DNA from: Haloprofundus marisrubri | Lineage (GTDB): Archaea > Halobacteriota > Halobacteria > Halobacteriales > Haloferacaceae | NCBI RefSeq assembly: GCF_001469955.1 | Contig: NZ_LOPU01000029.1 | Span: 310,001 to 374,000, forward strand | DNA: 64,000 nt | Direction: 5' to 3' | In this document: piece by piece, positions 16,130-24,365 of the stretch | Position numbering within the stretch: position 1 is the stretch's first letter | Layout: each line of letters begins with the position of its first letter | Notes under the pieces: generated by a model | Seen by the model: the letters and a program-made list of their open reading frames with translations, nothing else | Told to the model about the DNA's origin: nothing | The model's database searches: none | Made by a program: the position numbers and the translations under genes

Positions 16130-18195
16130 CGATGCGGTTCGGGTGCAGCGACGACGACGGTATCGAAGTTGTCGACCCCATCGAACGACATCGATACGAG
16201 CTCGGGACGCCCAGTGCGGTTACTCCCAACTCCATCGATATCGACGAGTTCCGCTTTCCGGTCGACGCCGCCGTCTCCTTTCGCACATCGTCGCTGACAC
16301 TGCCGACCGTCGTCCCGATTTACGTCCGCGACACCGACGGGACGATGCTCGCACACGTTACTCCCTCGGACTCGCTTAGCCTCCCCGACGGCGAGTACGC
16401 TATCGAACTCTGTACGCCAATCAAGATGTATCTCCGGGTGTCGAGCGAACTCACCGTCGACCGGACCAACCAGAGTCTCGACTTCGGCGAGGAGACAACG
16501 GTGCTTTTGGGTGCGCGCTCGCACCACGAACATCCAGCCGGCACCATTACCGTCACCGACTCCGTCGAAGACGCGATGCGCGCCGTCTCGCTGTTCGGGT
16601 CAGCAGTAAAGACGACATCACCCGAGCGCTCTTACCCCACGCTTCGCGGTCATCCGCCGACGGTCGAACTCGGCGACTCTTTCGAGGCGCCTGAGGATAT
16701 CGTCGCTCCCGAGACGGGAATCCGCATCGAACTCCCGCGCGAACGCTCGTACGTCTACGCTGCTGCACCGCTTGCATACTACCTCGGTGCGCGCGTCGAA
16801 CCCGGCTCAGTGCCTCGACTCGTGACCGACTCAGGATTCGAACACCGCTTGGACACTCCAGACGGCGTCGAACGCGAACTCGAACACGTGCTCCGACACG
16901 TGTTCTTCTTCGACTGTCTCTGTCGAACCGAGGGACTGTACCAAGTCGACCTCCACGAGCGTCGCGCAGTCGAATCGACCGTCGACATCGACTTTGAACG
17001 GCTCTACGGCCTCCCCTCCGACGAACGACTCGAAGCGTACCTCTCGGTTCCGTACGAGACGCTGGAACCGCACCAACCGGAGTGGAAACTCGTCAGTCAC
17101 GTCGCACCGAGCGCCCAGAGCGCGGAACTCCTCCCGTTCTTGGTCGACGACCTTGCAATCGTTCGCACGCCGACACAGACAAAGACGACGGCAGCACCAC
17201 AGATACAGGTAGACGCAGTTCAGGAGTTCCTCCGCGACGGTGACGAGTTCACCCGGAGTACAGCGTCACAGCCGTCGTCGATGGAGTTCGTCGAACCCGA
17301 GTCGGCCGATGCGGTCGAACAGGCGTGGGTCGGCGAGGGAACACCCGTCGGCGCGAACAAAGCGACTATCGAAGCGTATCGGAATCGGCTCAGTCGGACG
17401 ATGGCCGACGACGACATCGACATCGTCGTCGTCTGCAACGACACTCAGATGAGCGAGGAGCGCGACGACATCGACCAGGTGTACGGGTCGCGCGAGGAAC
17501 TCCCGTTCGACGTGCAGATTCACCGCTCTCTCACCACCGACGAGTTGACCGAGGTGCTCCGCGAGGAGACGGAGTTCCTCCACTACATCGGTCACATCGA
17601 CCAGGGCGGCTTCGAATGCACTGACGGCCGCCTCGACGCACGGGAACTCGATGACGTCCGTGTTGACGCGTTCCTTCTGAACGGCTGTACCTCCTACGAG
17701 CAGGGATTATCCCTCATCGAGGCAGGCGCTATCGGCGGTATCGTCACGCTCTCGGACGTTATCAACAGCGGAGCGGTGCGTATCGGTTCGACGCTCGCCC
17801 GCTTGCTCAACGGCGGCTTCCCGCTGTCGGTGGCGCTCGAAACCGCTCGTGGTGAGAGCATCGTGGGTAGTCAGTACGTCGTTGTCGGCGATGGAGGGTT
17901 GGCGATCACGCAGGCTGAAAGTGGGACGCCACTTCTCTGTGTGGTAGAAGAACACGAGAACAAAGGCCAGTACTCCATTCAAATCAGAGGATATCCCACT
18001 GATCGGTCAGGGATGGGTGGTCTCATTGTTCCCTACGTATCAAACAACGAGGAGTACACGCTCAACTCGAACAGTCAGCTTTCGTTCGAGGTCTCAAAAT
18101 CGGAGTTGGCAGAGTTCCTCCAACTGGAGGGGATGCCCGTTCGTCTCCGTCACGAACTCCGGTGGAGCGACGAGATACCGCTGTACGAACTGTAG
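16126..18195 (+). CDS. Haloarchaeal CHAT-domain (caspase-like) protein
   Basis: 689 residues. The first 400 form a large conserved-looking N-terminal region (FGCSDDDGIEVVDPIERH; FFFDCLCRTEGLYQVDLHER) of unknown fold without TPRs. The C-terminal part carries a CHAT peptidase domain. FLHYIGHIDQGGF supplies the catalytic His (His490), and DAFLLNGCTSYEQGLSLIEAGAIGG supplies the catalytic Cys (Cys521), followed by GIVTLSDVINSGAVRIG and the fold-closing LLNGGFPLSVALETA. CHAT proteins are caspase-like cysteine proteases that in bacteria often act in cell suicide or anti-phage immunity. No signal peptide, so cytoplasmic. The start at 16126 has a Shine-Dalgarno-like ggaggggg and lies at the edge of the conserved region. 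A convergent membrane peptide ends 4 bases after its stop. Confidence 0.85.
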   Translation: MTMRFGCSDDDGIEVVDPIERHRYELGTPSAVTPNSIDIDEFRFPVDAAVSFRTSSLTLPTVVPIYVRDTDGTMLAHVTPSDSLSLPDGEYAIELCTPIKMYLRVSSELTVDRTNQSLDFGEETTVLLGARSHHEHPAGTITVTDSVEDAMRAVSLFGSAVKTTSPERSYPTLRGHPPTVELGDSFEAPEDIVAPETGIRIELPRERSYVYAAAPLAYYLGARVEPGSVPRLVTDSGFEHRLDTPDGVERELEHVLRHVFFFDCLCRTEGLYQVDLHERRAVESTVDIDFERLYGLPSDERLEAYLSVPYETLEPHQPEWKLVSHVAPSAQSAELLPFLVDDLAIVRTPTQTKTTAAPQIQVDAVQEFLRDGDEFTRSTASQPSSMEFVEPESADAVEQAWVGEGTPVGANKATIEAYRNRLSRTMADDDIDIVVVCNDTQMSEERDDIDQVYGSREELPFDVQIHRSLTTDELTEVLREETEFLHYIGHIDQGGFECTDGRLDARELDDVRVDAFLLNGCTSYEQGLSLIEAGAIGGIVTLSDVINSGAVRIGSTLARLLNGGFPLSVALETARGESIVGSQYVVVGDGGLAITQAESGTPLLCVVEEHENKGQYSIQIRGYPTDRSGMGGLIVPYVSNNEEYTLNSNSQLSFEVSKSELAEFLQLEGMPVRLRHELRWSDEIPLYEL

Positions 18196-18199
18196 AATT

Positions 18200-18340
18200 T
18201 CACGGCCCAGCGACAGTACCTGCCGCCGCCGCTGCTGCGTTTCCTGCCTGTGTGAGCAGCAGCATCATCGTGAACACGACGCCGACCATACGGGGGTTGT
18301 TTGCGAGGTAGTCCGCCATTGCAGAGTCGTTCTGGCTCAT
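18200..18340 (-). CDS. 46-residue single-helix membrane protein beside the CHAT gene
   Basis: A short gene reading MSQNDSAMADYLANNPRM, then a hydrophobic helix (VGVVFTMMLLLTQAG) and a small Ala/Gly tail ending AGTVAGP. Proteins of this plan recur in haloarchaea as a DUF-class family (DUF7503 type, from memory). A good TATA element (tttaaatata, near 18371-18381 on this strand) lies 30-40 bases before the ATG. It is convergent with the CHAT protease, leaving a 4-base gap, so antisense or coordinated expression is possible. Its size and single helix suit a membrane sensor, a toxin-like peptide, or a protease substrate. Function unknown. The unusual conservation pattern and promoter make it a convincing gene despite its length. 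Confidence 0.75.
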   Translation of the reverse strand: MSQNDSAMADYLANNPRMVGVVFTMMLLLTQAGNAAAAAAGTVAGP

Positions 18341-18585
18341 ACTACAGTCGATGGTCGGCACTGGCATGAATATATTTAAACACTTCCCACAGATAATTCA
18401 ATAATATAATATCAGCATATAGACGGAATAACGCATCCGGAGGCTGTCACGACAGTCGCTAAGATACCGTTTCACACGGGGGGTATGTGATTCTTCCGCC
18501 AGTTCGTGTGCGCACTGAGGCTACGCCTCACTCGGCGACTTTGCGACCAGACAGCTTCCACTGCTGACTGTGACCGTGTCGTGAC

Positions 18586-18930
18586 TTAGGCTCTGAGACC
18601 GTAGATGATACTCAGAAGGCCAACAACCTCGAATGTCTGGTTGACTACCTGTACTGCGACTTGACCACCGCTGATTGGCAGTGCAAGATACAGGAGAGTA
18701 ATCGCAAGGGGAACTCCGAGTGCGAGAACGAACCCTAACGAGACGAACAGCATCGGTCGACTCTGGTTCCGCTGATACCCACGATAGGCAAGGTACGCGA
18801 TGAACACGCCGAGTGCCGCCCCGAGTAACTCGTAGGCCATCAACCCTACTTCGACAGTGCTTGAGGGCTGCCCACTGGCTTGAAGCACGACCGACCCGAG
18901 TCTATTAGAGAGCGTCTCGAGCATAGTCAC
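18586..18930 (-). CDS. Small three-helix membrane protein coupled to a winged-helix regulator
   Basis: 114 residues with three predicted helices: VGLMAYELLGAALGVFIAYLAYRGY, PMLFVSLGFVLALGVPLAITLLYLAL and VVNQTFEVVGLLSIIYGL. The first and second are joined by a short basic loop (RGYQRNQSRP). It resembles a haloarchaeal membrane family that is regularly encoded just after small winged-helix regulators (DUF7521 type, from memory). The start is a GTG at 18930 that overlaps the regulator stop as GTGA, giving tight translational coupling; an ATG at 18924 is the alternative. The pairing suggests a membrane sensor whose state is read by the regulator, or a membrane protein controlled by it. It may belong to the CHAT locus, whose last gene lies 250 bases away. 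Confidence 0.7.
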   Translation of the reverse strand: MTMLETLSNRLGSVVLQASGQPSSTVEVGLMAYELLGAALGVFIAYLAYRGYQRNQSRPMLFVSLGFVLALGVPLAITLLYLALPISGGQVAVQVVNQTFEVVGLLSIIYGLRA

Positions 18931-19274
18931 ATCTCCCTGATGAGACGAGTGAATCGGTCGGCCATGTTTTCCTGTCGCCGAATCTGCATCGAGAGCGTTC
19001 CGTTTTCGAGCCCGATGGTAATCCGGTCAAGGTTCGGAACGTACACTTGCCGATGATGGCCACCCTCGGGGTCTGGACGGGTCTGTTCGACAACAAACTC
19101 CGCCTCCCGGAGTCGTTCGAGACGCCGATAAATAGTCGGGCCTGACGCCTCACAGTGCTGTTTCAGGGTACGTGCGGACATAGGTTCTTGGCTCGTTTTA
19201 GTGAGGATTTCTCGAACCGTCCGGTCTTCGAGGAGTCCGGCGACCGTTTCGATATCTGGGTTCTCCTCACTCAT
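18927..19274 (-). CDS. ArsR-like winged-helix transcriptional regulator
   Basis: A 115-residue cytoplasmic DNA-binding protein. A helix-turn-helix at about residues 12-65 (TVREILTKTSQEPMSART, then SGPTIYRRLERLREAEFV) is followed by a beta-wing (VEQTRPDPEGGHHRQVYV) and a C-terminal amphipathic tail (MQIRRQENMADRFTRLIREM) likely to mediate dimerisation. No Cys metal site is seen, so this is the effector-less class common in haloarchaea rather than a metal sensor. It is coupled by a 4-base overlap to the small membrane protein downstream and divergent from a CPBP protease; an inverted repeat lies in the divergent gap. Its likely targets are its own operon and the neighbouring CHAT or CPBP genes; this is inference. 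Confidence 0.8.
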   Translation of the reverse strand: MSEENPDIETVAGLLEDRTVREILTKTSQEPMSARTLKQHCEASGPTIYRRLERLREAEFVVEQTRPDPEGGHHRQVYVPNLDRITIGLENGTLSMQIRRQENMADRFTRLIREM

Positions 19275-19403
19275 CGGGGGCTATTGAGTCACCTCACTCA
19301 TTGACGACTATTCATGTAATGACCCTAAAGGGGTACCGACCACTTCAGGACCTGAAGTCCTGCTCGTCTCTCTATTTGGTGTGCCTTTGAACGACGACAT
19401 GTG
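19275..19403. promoter_or_regulatory. Divergent control region with inverted repeat CAGGAC-N5-GTCCTG
   Basis: The gap separates the winged-helix operon (minus) from the CPBP gene (plus). A perfect 6-base inverted repeat with a 5-base spacer lies at 19346-19362, just upstream of a TATA-like ctctattt at 19370-19377 that is well placed for the CPBP ATG at 19404. It is a plausible binding site for the adjacent regulator. A transcription terminator is unlikely here, as no gene ends nearby. Confidence 0.45.
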
Positions 19404-20303
19404 ATGACGACGCGTCAAGAAACCGCTCGTAGTACGCGCCTGAGAACGATAGCCAATCGGTATCCCGCACCCACGTTCTTCGCGCTTGCGCTGTCGATCT
19501 CGTGGGGGCTCTGGATTCCAGTGCTGATGACCCAGTCCTCCGCGACGAATCTGCACATTCTCCCCGGTGGGTTCGGCCCTGCACTCGCCGCTATCGTCTT
19601 GCTGTGGGTACGCGGCAGTAGTATTCGTGCGTGGCTGCGTGAAGGGTTCGAATGGCGCGTCGGTACGCGCTGGTATCTCGTAGCGCTCGGAGTACCGGTA
19701 CTGGCCGGAAGTGCAATGGGTGGGATTTTCGTCGCCACGACGGGTGACTTCGCTGCCGCTCAAGTCGCACGAATCGTGCCAACATATCCTGTTGCGCTAC
19801 TGCTCGTGACCTTCGTCGGTGGTGGTCAAGAGGAACTCGGCTGGCGTGGGGTTGCACTACCGACTCTCCAAGAGCGTTTCGACGCCTTGACTGCCAGCGT
19901 GGTCATCGGCGTTGTCTGGGCAGTTTGGCACCTCCCGTTGTTCGTGTTCGACGTCCCGGGGTACGGTGGCCGGTCCCTCTTGCTCTATGGATTCCTCGTT
20001 ATCGGATTCTCGATAGTGTTCACGTGGCTGTACAACAGCACCGATGGGAACATCTTCTTGGCGATGGTGCTCCACGGCGGAGTCAACGCAGCTTCGGGCA
20101 TCGGGGGTGCGTTCGTCACCGACCTGTCGGTAGTTAATATCCCTGTTTTGGCCGCCTACGCGGCCCCGGTTTGGGTTGTCGCAGGAACCCTAATACTACG
20201 GTATGGACGTGAAACTCTCTCTGCGGACTCTACTCTCGGAGAGTGTACGAACGAAGCCGACGACTCAGAACAGTCACCGTCAACCACACAGAAAGCACTC
20301 TGA
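19404..20303 (+). CDS. CPBP-family intramembrane metalloprotease (CaaX-like)
   Basis: A 299-residue membrane protein with about eight helices. It carries the three ABI/CPBP motifs: GGGQEELGWRGVALP (E-E-x-x-x-R), VVWAVWHLPLFVF (a W-H-L-P form of the second motif) and MVLHGGVNAASG (H-x-x-x-N). In the bacterial and archaeal family these are presumed zinc-type intramembrane proteases, often linked to bacteriocin immunity or surface protein maturation. The ATG at 19404 is preceded by an adjacent GTG at 19401; either is possible. It is divergent from the winged-helix regulator. Substrate unknown. Confidence 0.85.
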   Translation: MTTRQETARSTRLRTIANRYPAPTFFALALSISWGLWIPVLMTQSSATNLHILPGGFGPALAAIVLLWVRGSSIRAWLREGFEWRVGTRWYLVALGVPVLAGSAMGGIFVATTGDFAAAQVARIVPTYPVALLLVTFVGGGQEELGWRGVALPTLQERFDALTASVVIGVVWAVWHLPLFVFDVPGYGGRSLLLYGFLVIGFSIVFTWLYNSTDGNIFLAMVLHGGVNAASGIGGAFVTDLSVVNIPVLAAYAAPVWVVAGTLILRYGRETLSADSTLGECTNEADDSEQSPSTTQKAL

Positions 20304-20401
20304 TACGTCCAGTTCACCGTATCGAGTTTCGTTGAGCACATCTTCTGTCCGTCTCATGTGCGTTACTCACAGTCAGAGGACATCGACCGAGTTCTATTTT
20401 C

Positions 20402-21889
20402 TCATGCCATCGAACGCGTCGGTCGCTCACCACGTCGGTAGAACTGGCCATGGAAATCGAGCGGAATCGGTTCCGAGAACACCGCCCGTGCGCGTTCGGT
20501 CATCGTCGCCGCGTCGAGAATCAAAAGAAACGTCCGCTCGGTCTCGGCGTCGAGAACGACCGAGAGAAGGACGCCGTCGTCTTCGACGACGGGTTCTCCG
20601 GTTCCTTCGTCCGACTCCGGCGATACCCGCGGTACGAACAGCGGTTCGCCCGGATATACGTTCGGTTCCGTCCACGTCTTCGAGGCGCAGTAGCGGCCAC
20701 GACGTTCGTCGAGGTCGATTTTGACGAGTCGGTCGACGTACCCATCCGGCGACGGGTCTTCGGTGCCGACGCCGTAGACGTAGCGATGCGGCTGGGTGTT
20801 GTAACGTGCGTAGTGAATCGTCGGAAACTCCACGTGACCCGGATGCAGCGTCCGCGTGACGACGTGCTCCGTCTCGGGGTCGACCTGTAGACGCCGGAGT
20901 TCTGCACCCGGCGGCGCGAACTCTGTGGAGTCAAACGTGTCAAGGTAGAACGCGTCGACGACGCTCGCGTCCTCGAACGCCGCAACGTCGATGTGAAGCG
21001 CACCGTCTCGCTCGAAGGCGTTGACGTGATGGAAGACGAAACACGGGGCCGTCTCGGTGTCGACGACGAGTTCGCCGCTATCCCGGTCAAGGACGACGAC
21101 ACGTGTCCCGCGGTCGGAGTGCCACCGGTAGTTCTCGACGAACGGTCGGTTCCGGAGTAACGCGAGTGGATTCGTCCGAAACGGCGGGACGAGTACGGCG
21201 ACGTAGTTCGGTGTCAGCGCGAAACTGTGGAGATAGCCAGGGCGGCGAATCGGCACCCGGCCGAGTAGTTCGCGGCGGTCGGTGCCGTCGGGAACGCGGT
21301 AAACGAGGTACTCACTCGGGAGGCCGAACCGGGTTGCGACCCCAACCGTCTCTCCCCGAAACGGGTCGTAGTGAACGTGTGCGAGTGGACCCGCTCTTCC
21401 GACTTCGTCCTCTGATTCGTCGAAGTCTTTCGGCGCTCTCGTCCGGAGCGTCTCCGGGTCGTAGGCGGTCCACCGCGGCGTCTCCGTCGCCGCGAAATGC
21501 CGTCCACCGAGGTAGACGACGGACACTGGGGCGTTGTCCGTCACCGCGGCGGCACTGAAGCGGCGGAGGCGTCCGAGTCCGCGCCACCGCGGGTCGGTGC
21601 CGAACTCGCGGAGATGGAGACGGCCGTGCTCACGGATGTGTTGGTACTGCCGACTCCGGAGAAACCGGTTCGAGTACCGAACGTCGCCGTCGGCGATTTC
21701 GAACCGCCGGAGCATCGCTGACCCGTCGAACCAGTGGCTCACTCGGCCGTCGCCGACGGCGAACGACCCCGGTCCGTTGCGGACGAGCGTTCCCTCCAGC
21801 CACGACGGAATCTCGCCCTCGACTCGCAGCGGTTCGTCGGCGTACTCGGTCGTCGCCGGTCGCAAGCCGAGTCGGTGGTCGCCGCTCAT
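20402..21889 (-). CDS. Carotenoid cleavage oxygenase family protein
   Basis: A 495-residue seven-bladed propeller enzyme that binds non-haem iron through four His residues. Matching segments are LAHVHYDPFRGETVG, GYLHSFALTPNYV, CFVFHHVNAFERDG and, at the C-terminal end, PLDFHGQFYRRG. The N-terminal EGTLVRNGPGSFAVGDGRVSHWFDG is typical of the RPE65/CCD family. Such enzymes cleave carotenoids or apocarotenoids with O2 and can form retinal or apocarotenals. Haloarchaea usually make retinal for rhodopsins with Brp/Blh, so this could be an alternative route or a degradative enzyme. I start at the ATG at 21889, close to the conserved start, although an in-frame ATG at 22030 exists. No rhodopsin or carotenoid gene is nearby. 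Confidence 0.88.
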   Translation of the reverse strand: MSGDHRLGLRPATTEYADEPLRVEGEIPSWLEGTLVRNGPGSFAVGDGRVSHWFDGSAMLRRFEIADGDVRYSNRFLRSRQYQHIREHGRLHLREFGTDPRWRGLGRLRRFSAAAVTDNAPVSVVYLGGRHFAATETPRWTAYDPETLRTRAPKDFDESEDEVGRAGPLAHVHYDPFRGETVGVATRFGLPSEYLVYRVPDGTDRRELLGRVPIRRPGYLHSFALTPNYVAVLVPPFRTNPLALLRNRPFVENYRWHSDRGTRVVVLDRDSGELVVDTETAPCFVFHHVNAFERDGALHIDVAAFEDASVVDAFYLDTFDSTEFAPPGAELRRLQVDPETEHVVTRTLHPGHVEFPTIHYARYNTQPHRYVYGVGTEDPSPDGYVDRLVKIDLDERRGRYCASKTWTEPNVYPGEPLFVPRVSPESDEGTGEPVVEDDGVLLSVVLDAETERTFLLILDAATMTERARAVFSEPIPLDFHGQFYRRGERPTRSMA

Positions 21890-22026
21890 CGGTTCGATTC
21901 CTCCGTCACCCCGACTGCCAGTCTGCCCGCCGTTGCGGCGTCCATACTGAGGAGTGGGTCGCCAACGGAATGGCGTTTGTCCTAAGAACAAGCGTCGAAC
22001 GTGGGTTGTGAAGTGGAGTGTCGCAT

Positions 22027-22080
22027 TCACGCCCGGCCTAAAGACCGGGACTCTCTCGTTGAATCAGGTAGGTCCACCTT
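22027..22080. mobile_element. Possible IS200/IS605-type end remnant
   Basis: A short hairpin with cccgg and ccggg arms (around 22032-22049, loop cctaaaga) is followed by gactctctcgttgaatc. Haloarchaeal IS200/IS605 and IS1341-type elements carry similar subterminal hairpins and following sequence. No transposase lies nearby, so at most this is a scar. Assigned by resemblance only. Confidence 0.25.
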
Positions 22081-22096
22081 CATCAAATCCGCCAGT

Positions 22097-22128
22097 TAGT
22101 GTGTACGCACACTAGGCTTCATAAATTG
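22097..22128 (+). promoter_or_regulatory. Toxin-antitoxin operator and TATA box
   Basis: A perfect inverted repeat TAGTGTG-TACG-CACACTA (22097-22114) lies directly upstream of a TATA-like cataaattg (22120-22128), which is about 25 bases before the antitoxin ATG. AbrB-type antitoxins usually repress their own operon, alone or with the toxin, through such a repeat. Binding here would block TBP/TFB access. Confidence 0.55.
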
Positions 22129-22147
22129 TGGTCACGTAGCTCAGTGT

Positions 22148-22399
22148 ATGAGTAGTGAACGTACCAACTCCGAAAGCAAGGTCTCTGGAAACCAGGCGAA
22201 TATCCCTGCACGAATCCGTCGCGAACTTGATATCGACGACGGTGACAAACTTCGCTGGCACATCGAAGACAACGGGACGCTCCGCGTCGAAATTGTCCAA
22301 CAACGGAGCGGAACGTTCAGTGACTTCGATGGCTACGATGGCGCACAAACGACCGATGTGACTACCGACCACGATGCGTGGGGCGTCGACGTCAGTTAG
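22148..22399 (+). CDS. vapB: AbrB/SpoVT-type antitoxin (VapB-like)
   Basis: 83 residues. The swapped-hairpin AbrB domain spans residues 10-52 (ESKVSGNQANIPARIRREL, then DGDKLRWHIEDNGTLRVEIV). The acidic C-terminal tail (SDFDGYDG, then DHDAWGVDVS) would wrap the toxin active site. The protein neutralises the adjacent PIN-domain nuclease and represses the operon. Its stop directly abuts the toxin start with no spacer. It is leaderless or nearly so, with its TATA element and inverted-repeat operator immediately upstream. Specificity for the neighbouring toxin is inferred from adjacency. Confidence 0.88.
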   Translation: MSSERTNSESKVSGNQANIPARIRRELDIDDGDKLRWHIEDNGTLRVEIVQQRSGTFSDFDGYDGAQTTDVTTDHDAWGVDVS

Positions 22400-22834
22400 A
22401 TGCCGCGAGCACTCGTCGATACGACCGTCCTCTTCGCCGCCGCCTACCGACGCGACAACGCACACGAAGACGCGCTTCCTATTCTCCGCGGCATCGACAC
22501 CGGAGACCTTCCAGAAGCGGTCGTTCTCGATTACGTTCTCGCCGAGACGCTGAACGGGTTAACGACGCATGCCGGTCACGATGCTGCCACTGACTTCCTC
22601 GATCGCATCGAAGAGAACACCTGCTTTCACATCGACTCACTGACCAAGGACGCCTTCGCCACCGGGAAGGCACTCTTTCGCCAGTACGAGCGGTTCTCGT
22701 TCGTTGATGCTTGCATCGTTGCTTACATGCAAACGGAAGGGCTCGGATACCTCTACGCATTCGACGACGACTTCGACGCCGCCTCGGATGTCTATCGTCT
22801 TGACACGGCAACCAATCCCTATCGCTCAGATTGA
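22400..22834 (+). CDS. vapC: PIN-domain ribonuclease toxin (VapC-like)
   Basis: 144 residues with a PIN fold: an N-terminal MPRALVDTTVLFAAAYRRD contributes the first acidic residue, EAVVLDYVLAETLNGL the second, and FSFVDACIVAYMQTEG plus LYAFDDDFDAA the remaining Mg2+-binding Asp residues. Toxins of this class cut tRNA or rRNA and arrest translation until the antitoxin is resynthesised. The ATG follows the antitoxin TAG with no gap, giving coupled translation. All four acidic positions are visible, so the enzyme looks intact. The RNA target cannot be predicted. Confidence 0.88.
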   Translation: MPRALVDTTVLFAAAYRRDNAHEDALPILRGIDTGDLPEAVVLDYVLAETLNGLTTHAGHDAATDFLDRIEENTCFHIDSLTKDAFATGKALFRQYERFSFVDACIVAYMQTEGLGYLYAFDDDFDAASDVYRLDTATNPYRSD

Positions 22835-22982
22835 TATCCTCCCCCGCGCGCAGACCCCAAAATCCATCCATACACAGACCCCGAGATGAGATTCACGCCG
22901 ACATCTGGTCGAACTGTAGTTTGACCTGTGGGTAACTGACCGCTTCCCGGAGACTCTTGTGACCACCGACGAAGGCTATCGC

Positions 22983-24365
22983 ATGACACGACTCCCCGAC
23001 GACGTCGTCGGCGACGCACAGACCAGCACCTTCGGCTGGGAGACGCTCCAGTCGGTCGTCGACGTGGGCAACCGCATGGCCGGCCAAGAAGGCGAGAAGG
23101 CGGGCGCAGCAGTCGTCGCCGACGCCTTCGAAGAGGCAGGTCTCCGCGACGTCGAGATAGACGAGTTCGACATTCCGGGATGGTGGCGCGGCAGTTCCTC
23201 GCTCGAACTTCGTGGGTCGCATCCGCGACGCCACGAGAGCCAACACGACGTGTTGGCGCTGCCGGGGTCACCCTCGGGAACTGTCTCCGGGCCGGTCGTC
23301 GACGTCGGCGACGGCTCCTACGAAGAGTTCGACGCCGTCGGCGACGAGTTGGAGGGTTCAATTGCGCTTGTCTCCAGTGCAACCCCTGAGAACGCCGACC
23401 GATGGCTCCACCGCATGGAGAAGTACGTCAACGCCGCCGACCACGGCGCGGTCGGCTTCCTCTTTCGTAATCACATCGAGGGGTCGCTACCGCCGACCGG
23501 CGAAGTCGGGTATCACAACCGACCGGGACCGATTCCGGCCGTCGGCGTCTCCAAAGAGGTCGGCGAGCGACTCGTTCGCTACGCCGACGACGAGGAGTTG
23601 GTCGTCGAACTCGACGTGGACTGCCGCAACGAGGCGACGCAGTCGAGAAACGTCGAGGGTGTGTTGGGGCCTGCTGACGCCGACGAGGAAGTTCTCGTGA
23701 CCGCCCACGTCGACGCCCACGATATCGCCGACGGCGCGAACGACAACGGCGCGGGGTCGGCGCTCGTCGCCGAAATCGGTCGGTTGCTCGCCAGCGTCGA
23801 ATCGGACCTCGACTCCCGAGTCCGTTTTGTTACTTTTGGCTCCGAGGAAATCGGCCTCTGGGGGGCGTACCACTGGGCGGAGAGCCACGACCTCGATTCG
23901 GTGAAATGCGTGCTGAACATCGATGGGCCGGCGAACTCCCGGAACGTCCGCGTGGGCACAAACGGCTTCGACGAGATGGGTGACGCGTTCGAGGCTGTGG
24001 GTGAGGAACTCGACGTGCCCATCCAGTCGGGTGATACCATCTCGCCGCACGGCGACCAGTGGGCGTTCGTTCAGGAAGGCGTTCCTGCGGTTATGGCCTC
24101 TTCGACTTCAGAGCAGAGCGGCCGCGGGTGGGGTCACACCCACGCGGACACCCTCGACAAACTCGACCCACGGGACCTCCGCGACGTGGCGACGATTCTT
24201 TCGACGACCGCGTACCACCTCGCCGGCGACGACGTGGAGACGCCGCAGAAGACGCGCCGCGAGATTCGAGACAGCATCGACGACGGCTACGTGACCGAAC
24301 TGAAGATGGGCGGGCGCTGGCCGTACGACGACGAGGCGCGAAGCGGAGCAGGGGAGAACCGATGA
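22983..24365 (+). CDS. M28-family zinc aminopeptidase
   Basis: 460 residues; PA-like inserted domain at about 100-220 (VDVGDGSYEEFDAVGDEL) and a catalytic di-zinc domain at 230-440. Metal and catalytic residues can be read in VTAHVDAHDIADGANDNGAG (H, D), TFGSEEIGLWGAYHWAE (E-E), LNIDGPANSRN (D) and GWGHTHADTLDKL (H). No signal peptide, so it is probably a cytoplasmic peptide-trimming enzyme; a relation to M28-type glutaminyl cyclases cannot be excluded. I start at the ATG at 22983, although a GTG at 22959 is in frame. Its TGA overlaps the start of the pyroglutamyl peptidase gene, so the two enzymes are made together and probably act on the same peptides. Confidence 0.88.
   Translation: MTRLPDDVVGDAQTSTFGWETLQSVVDVGNRMAGQEGEKAGAAVVADAFEEAGLRDVEIDEFDIPGWWRGSSSLELRGSHPRRHESQHDVLALPGSPSGTVSGPVVDVGDGSYEEFDAVGDELEGSIALVSSATPENADRWLHRMEKYVNAADHGAVGFLFRNHIEGSLPPTGEVGYHNRPGPIPAVGVSKEVGERLVRYADDEELVVELDVDCRNEATQSRNVEGVLGPADADEEVLVTAHVDAHDIADGANDNGAGSALVAEIGRLLASVESDLDSRVRFVTFGSEEIGLWGAYHWAESHDLDSVKCVLNIDGPANSRNVRVGTNGFDEMGDAFEAVGEELDVPIQSGDTISPHGDQWAFVQEGVPAVMASSTSEQSGRGWGHTHADTLDKLDPRDLRDVATILSTTAYHLAGDDVETPQKTRREIRDSIDDGYVTELKMGGRWPYDDEARSGAGENR

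Noticed and set aside
22130-22148. Second D-arm-like match (acgtagctcagtgt) before the first antitoxin
   Set aside because: Isolated match inside a promoter region; the rest of a tRNA is absent.
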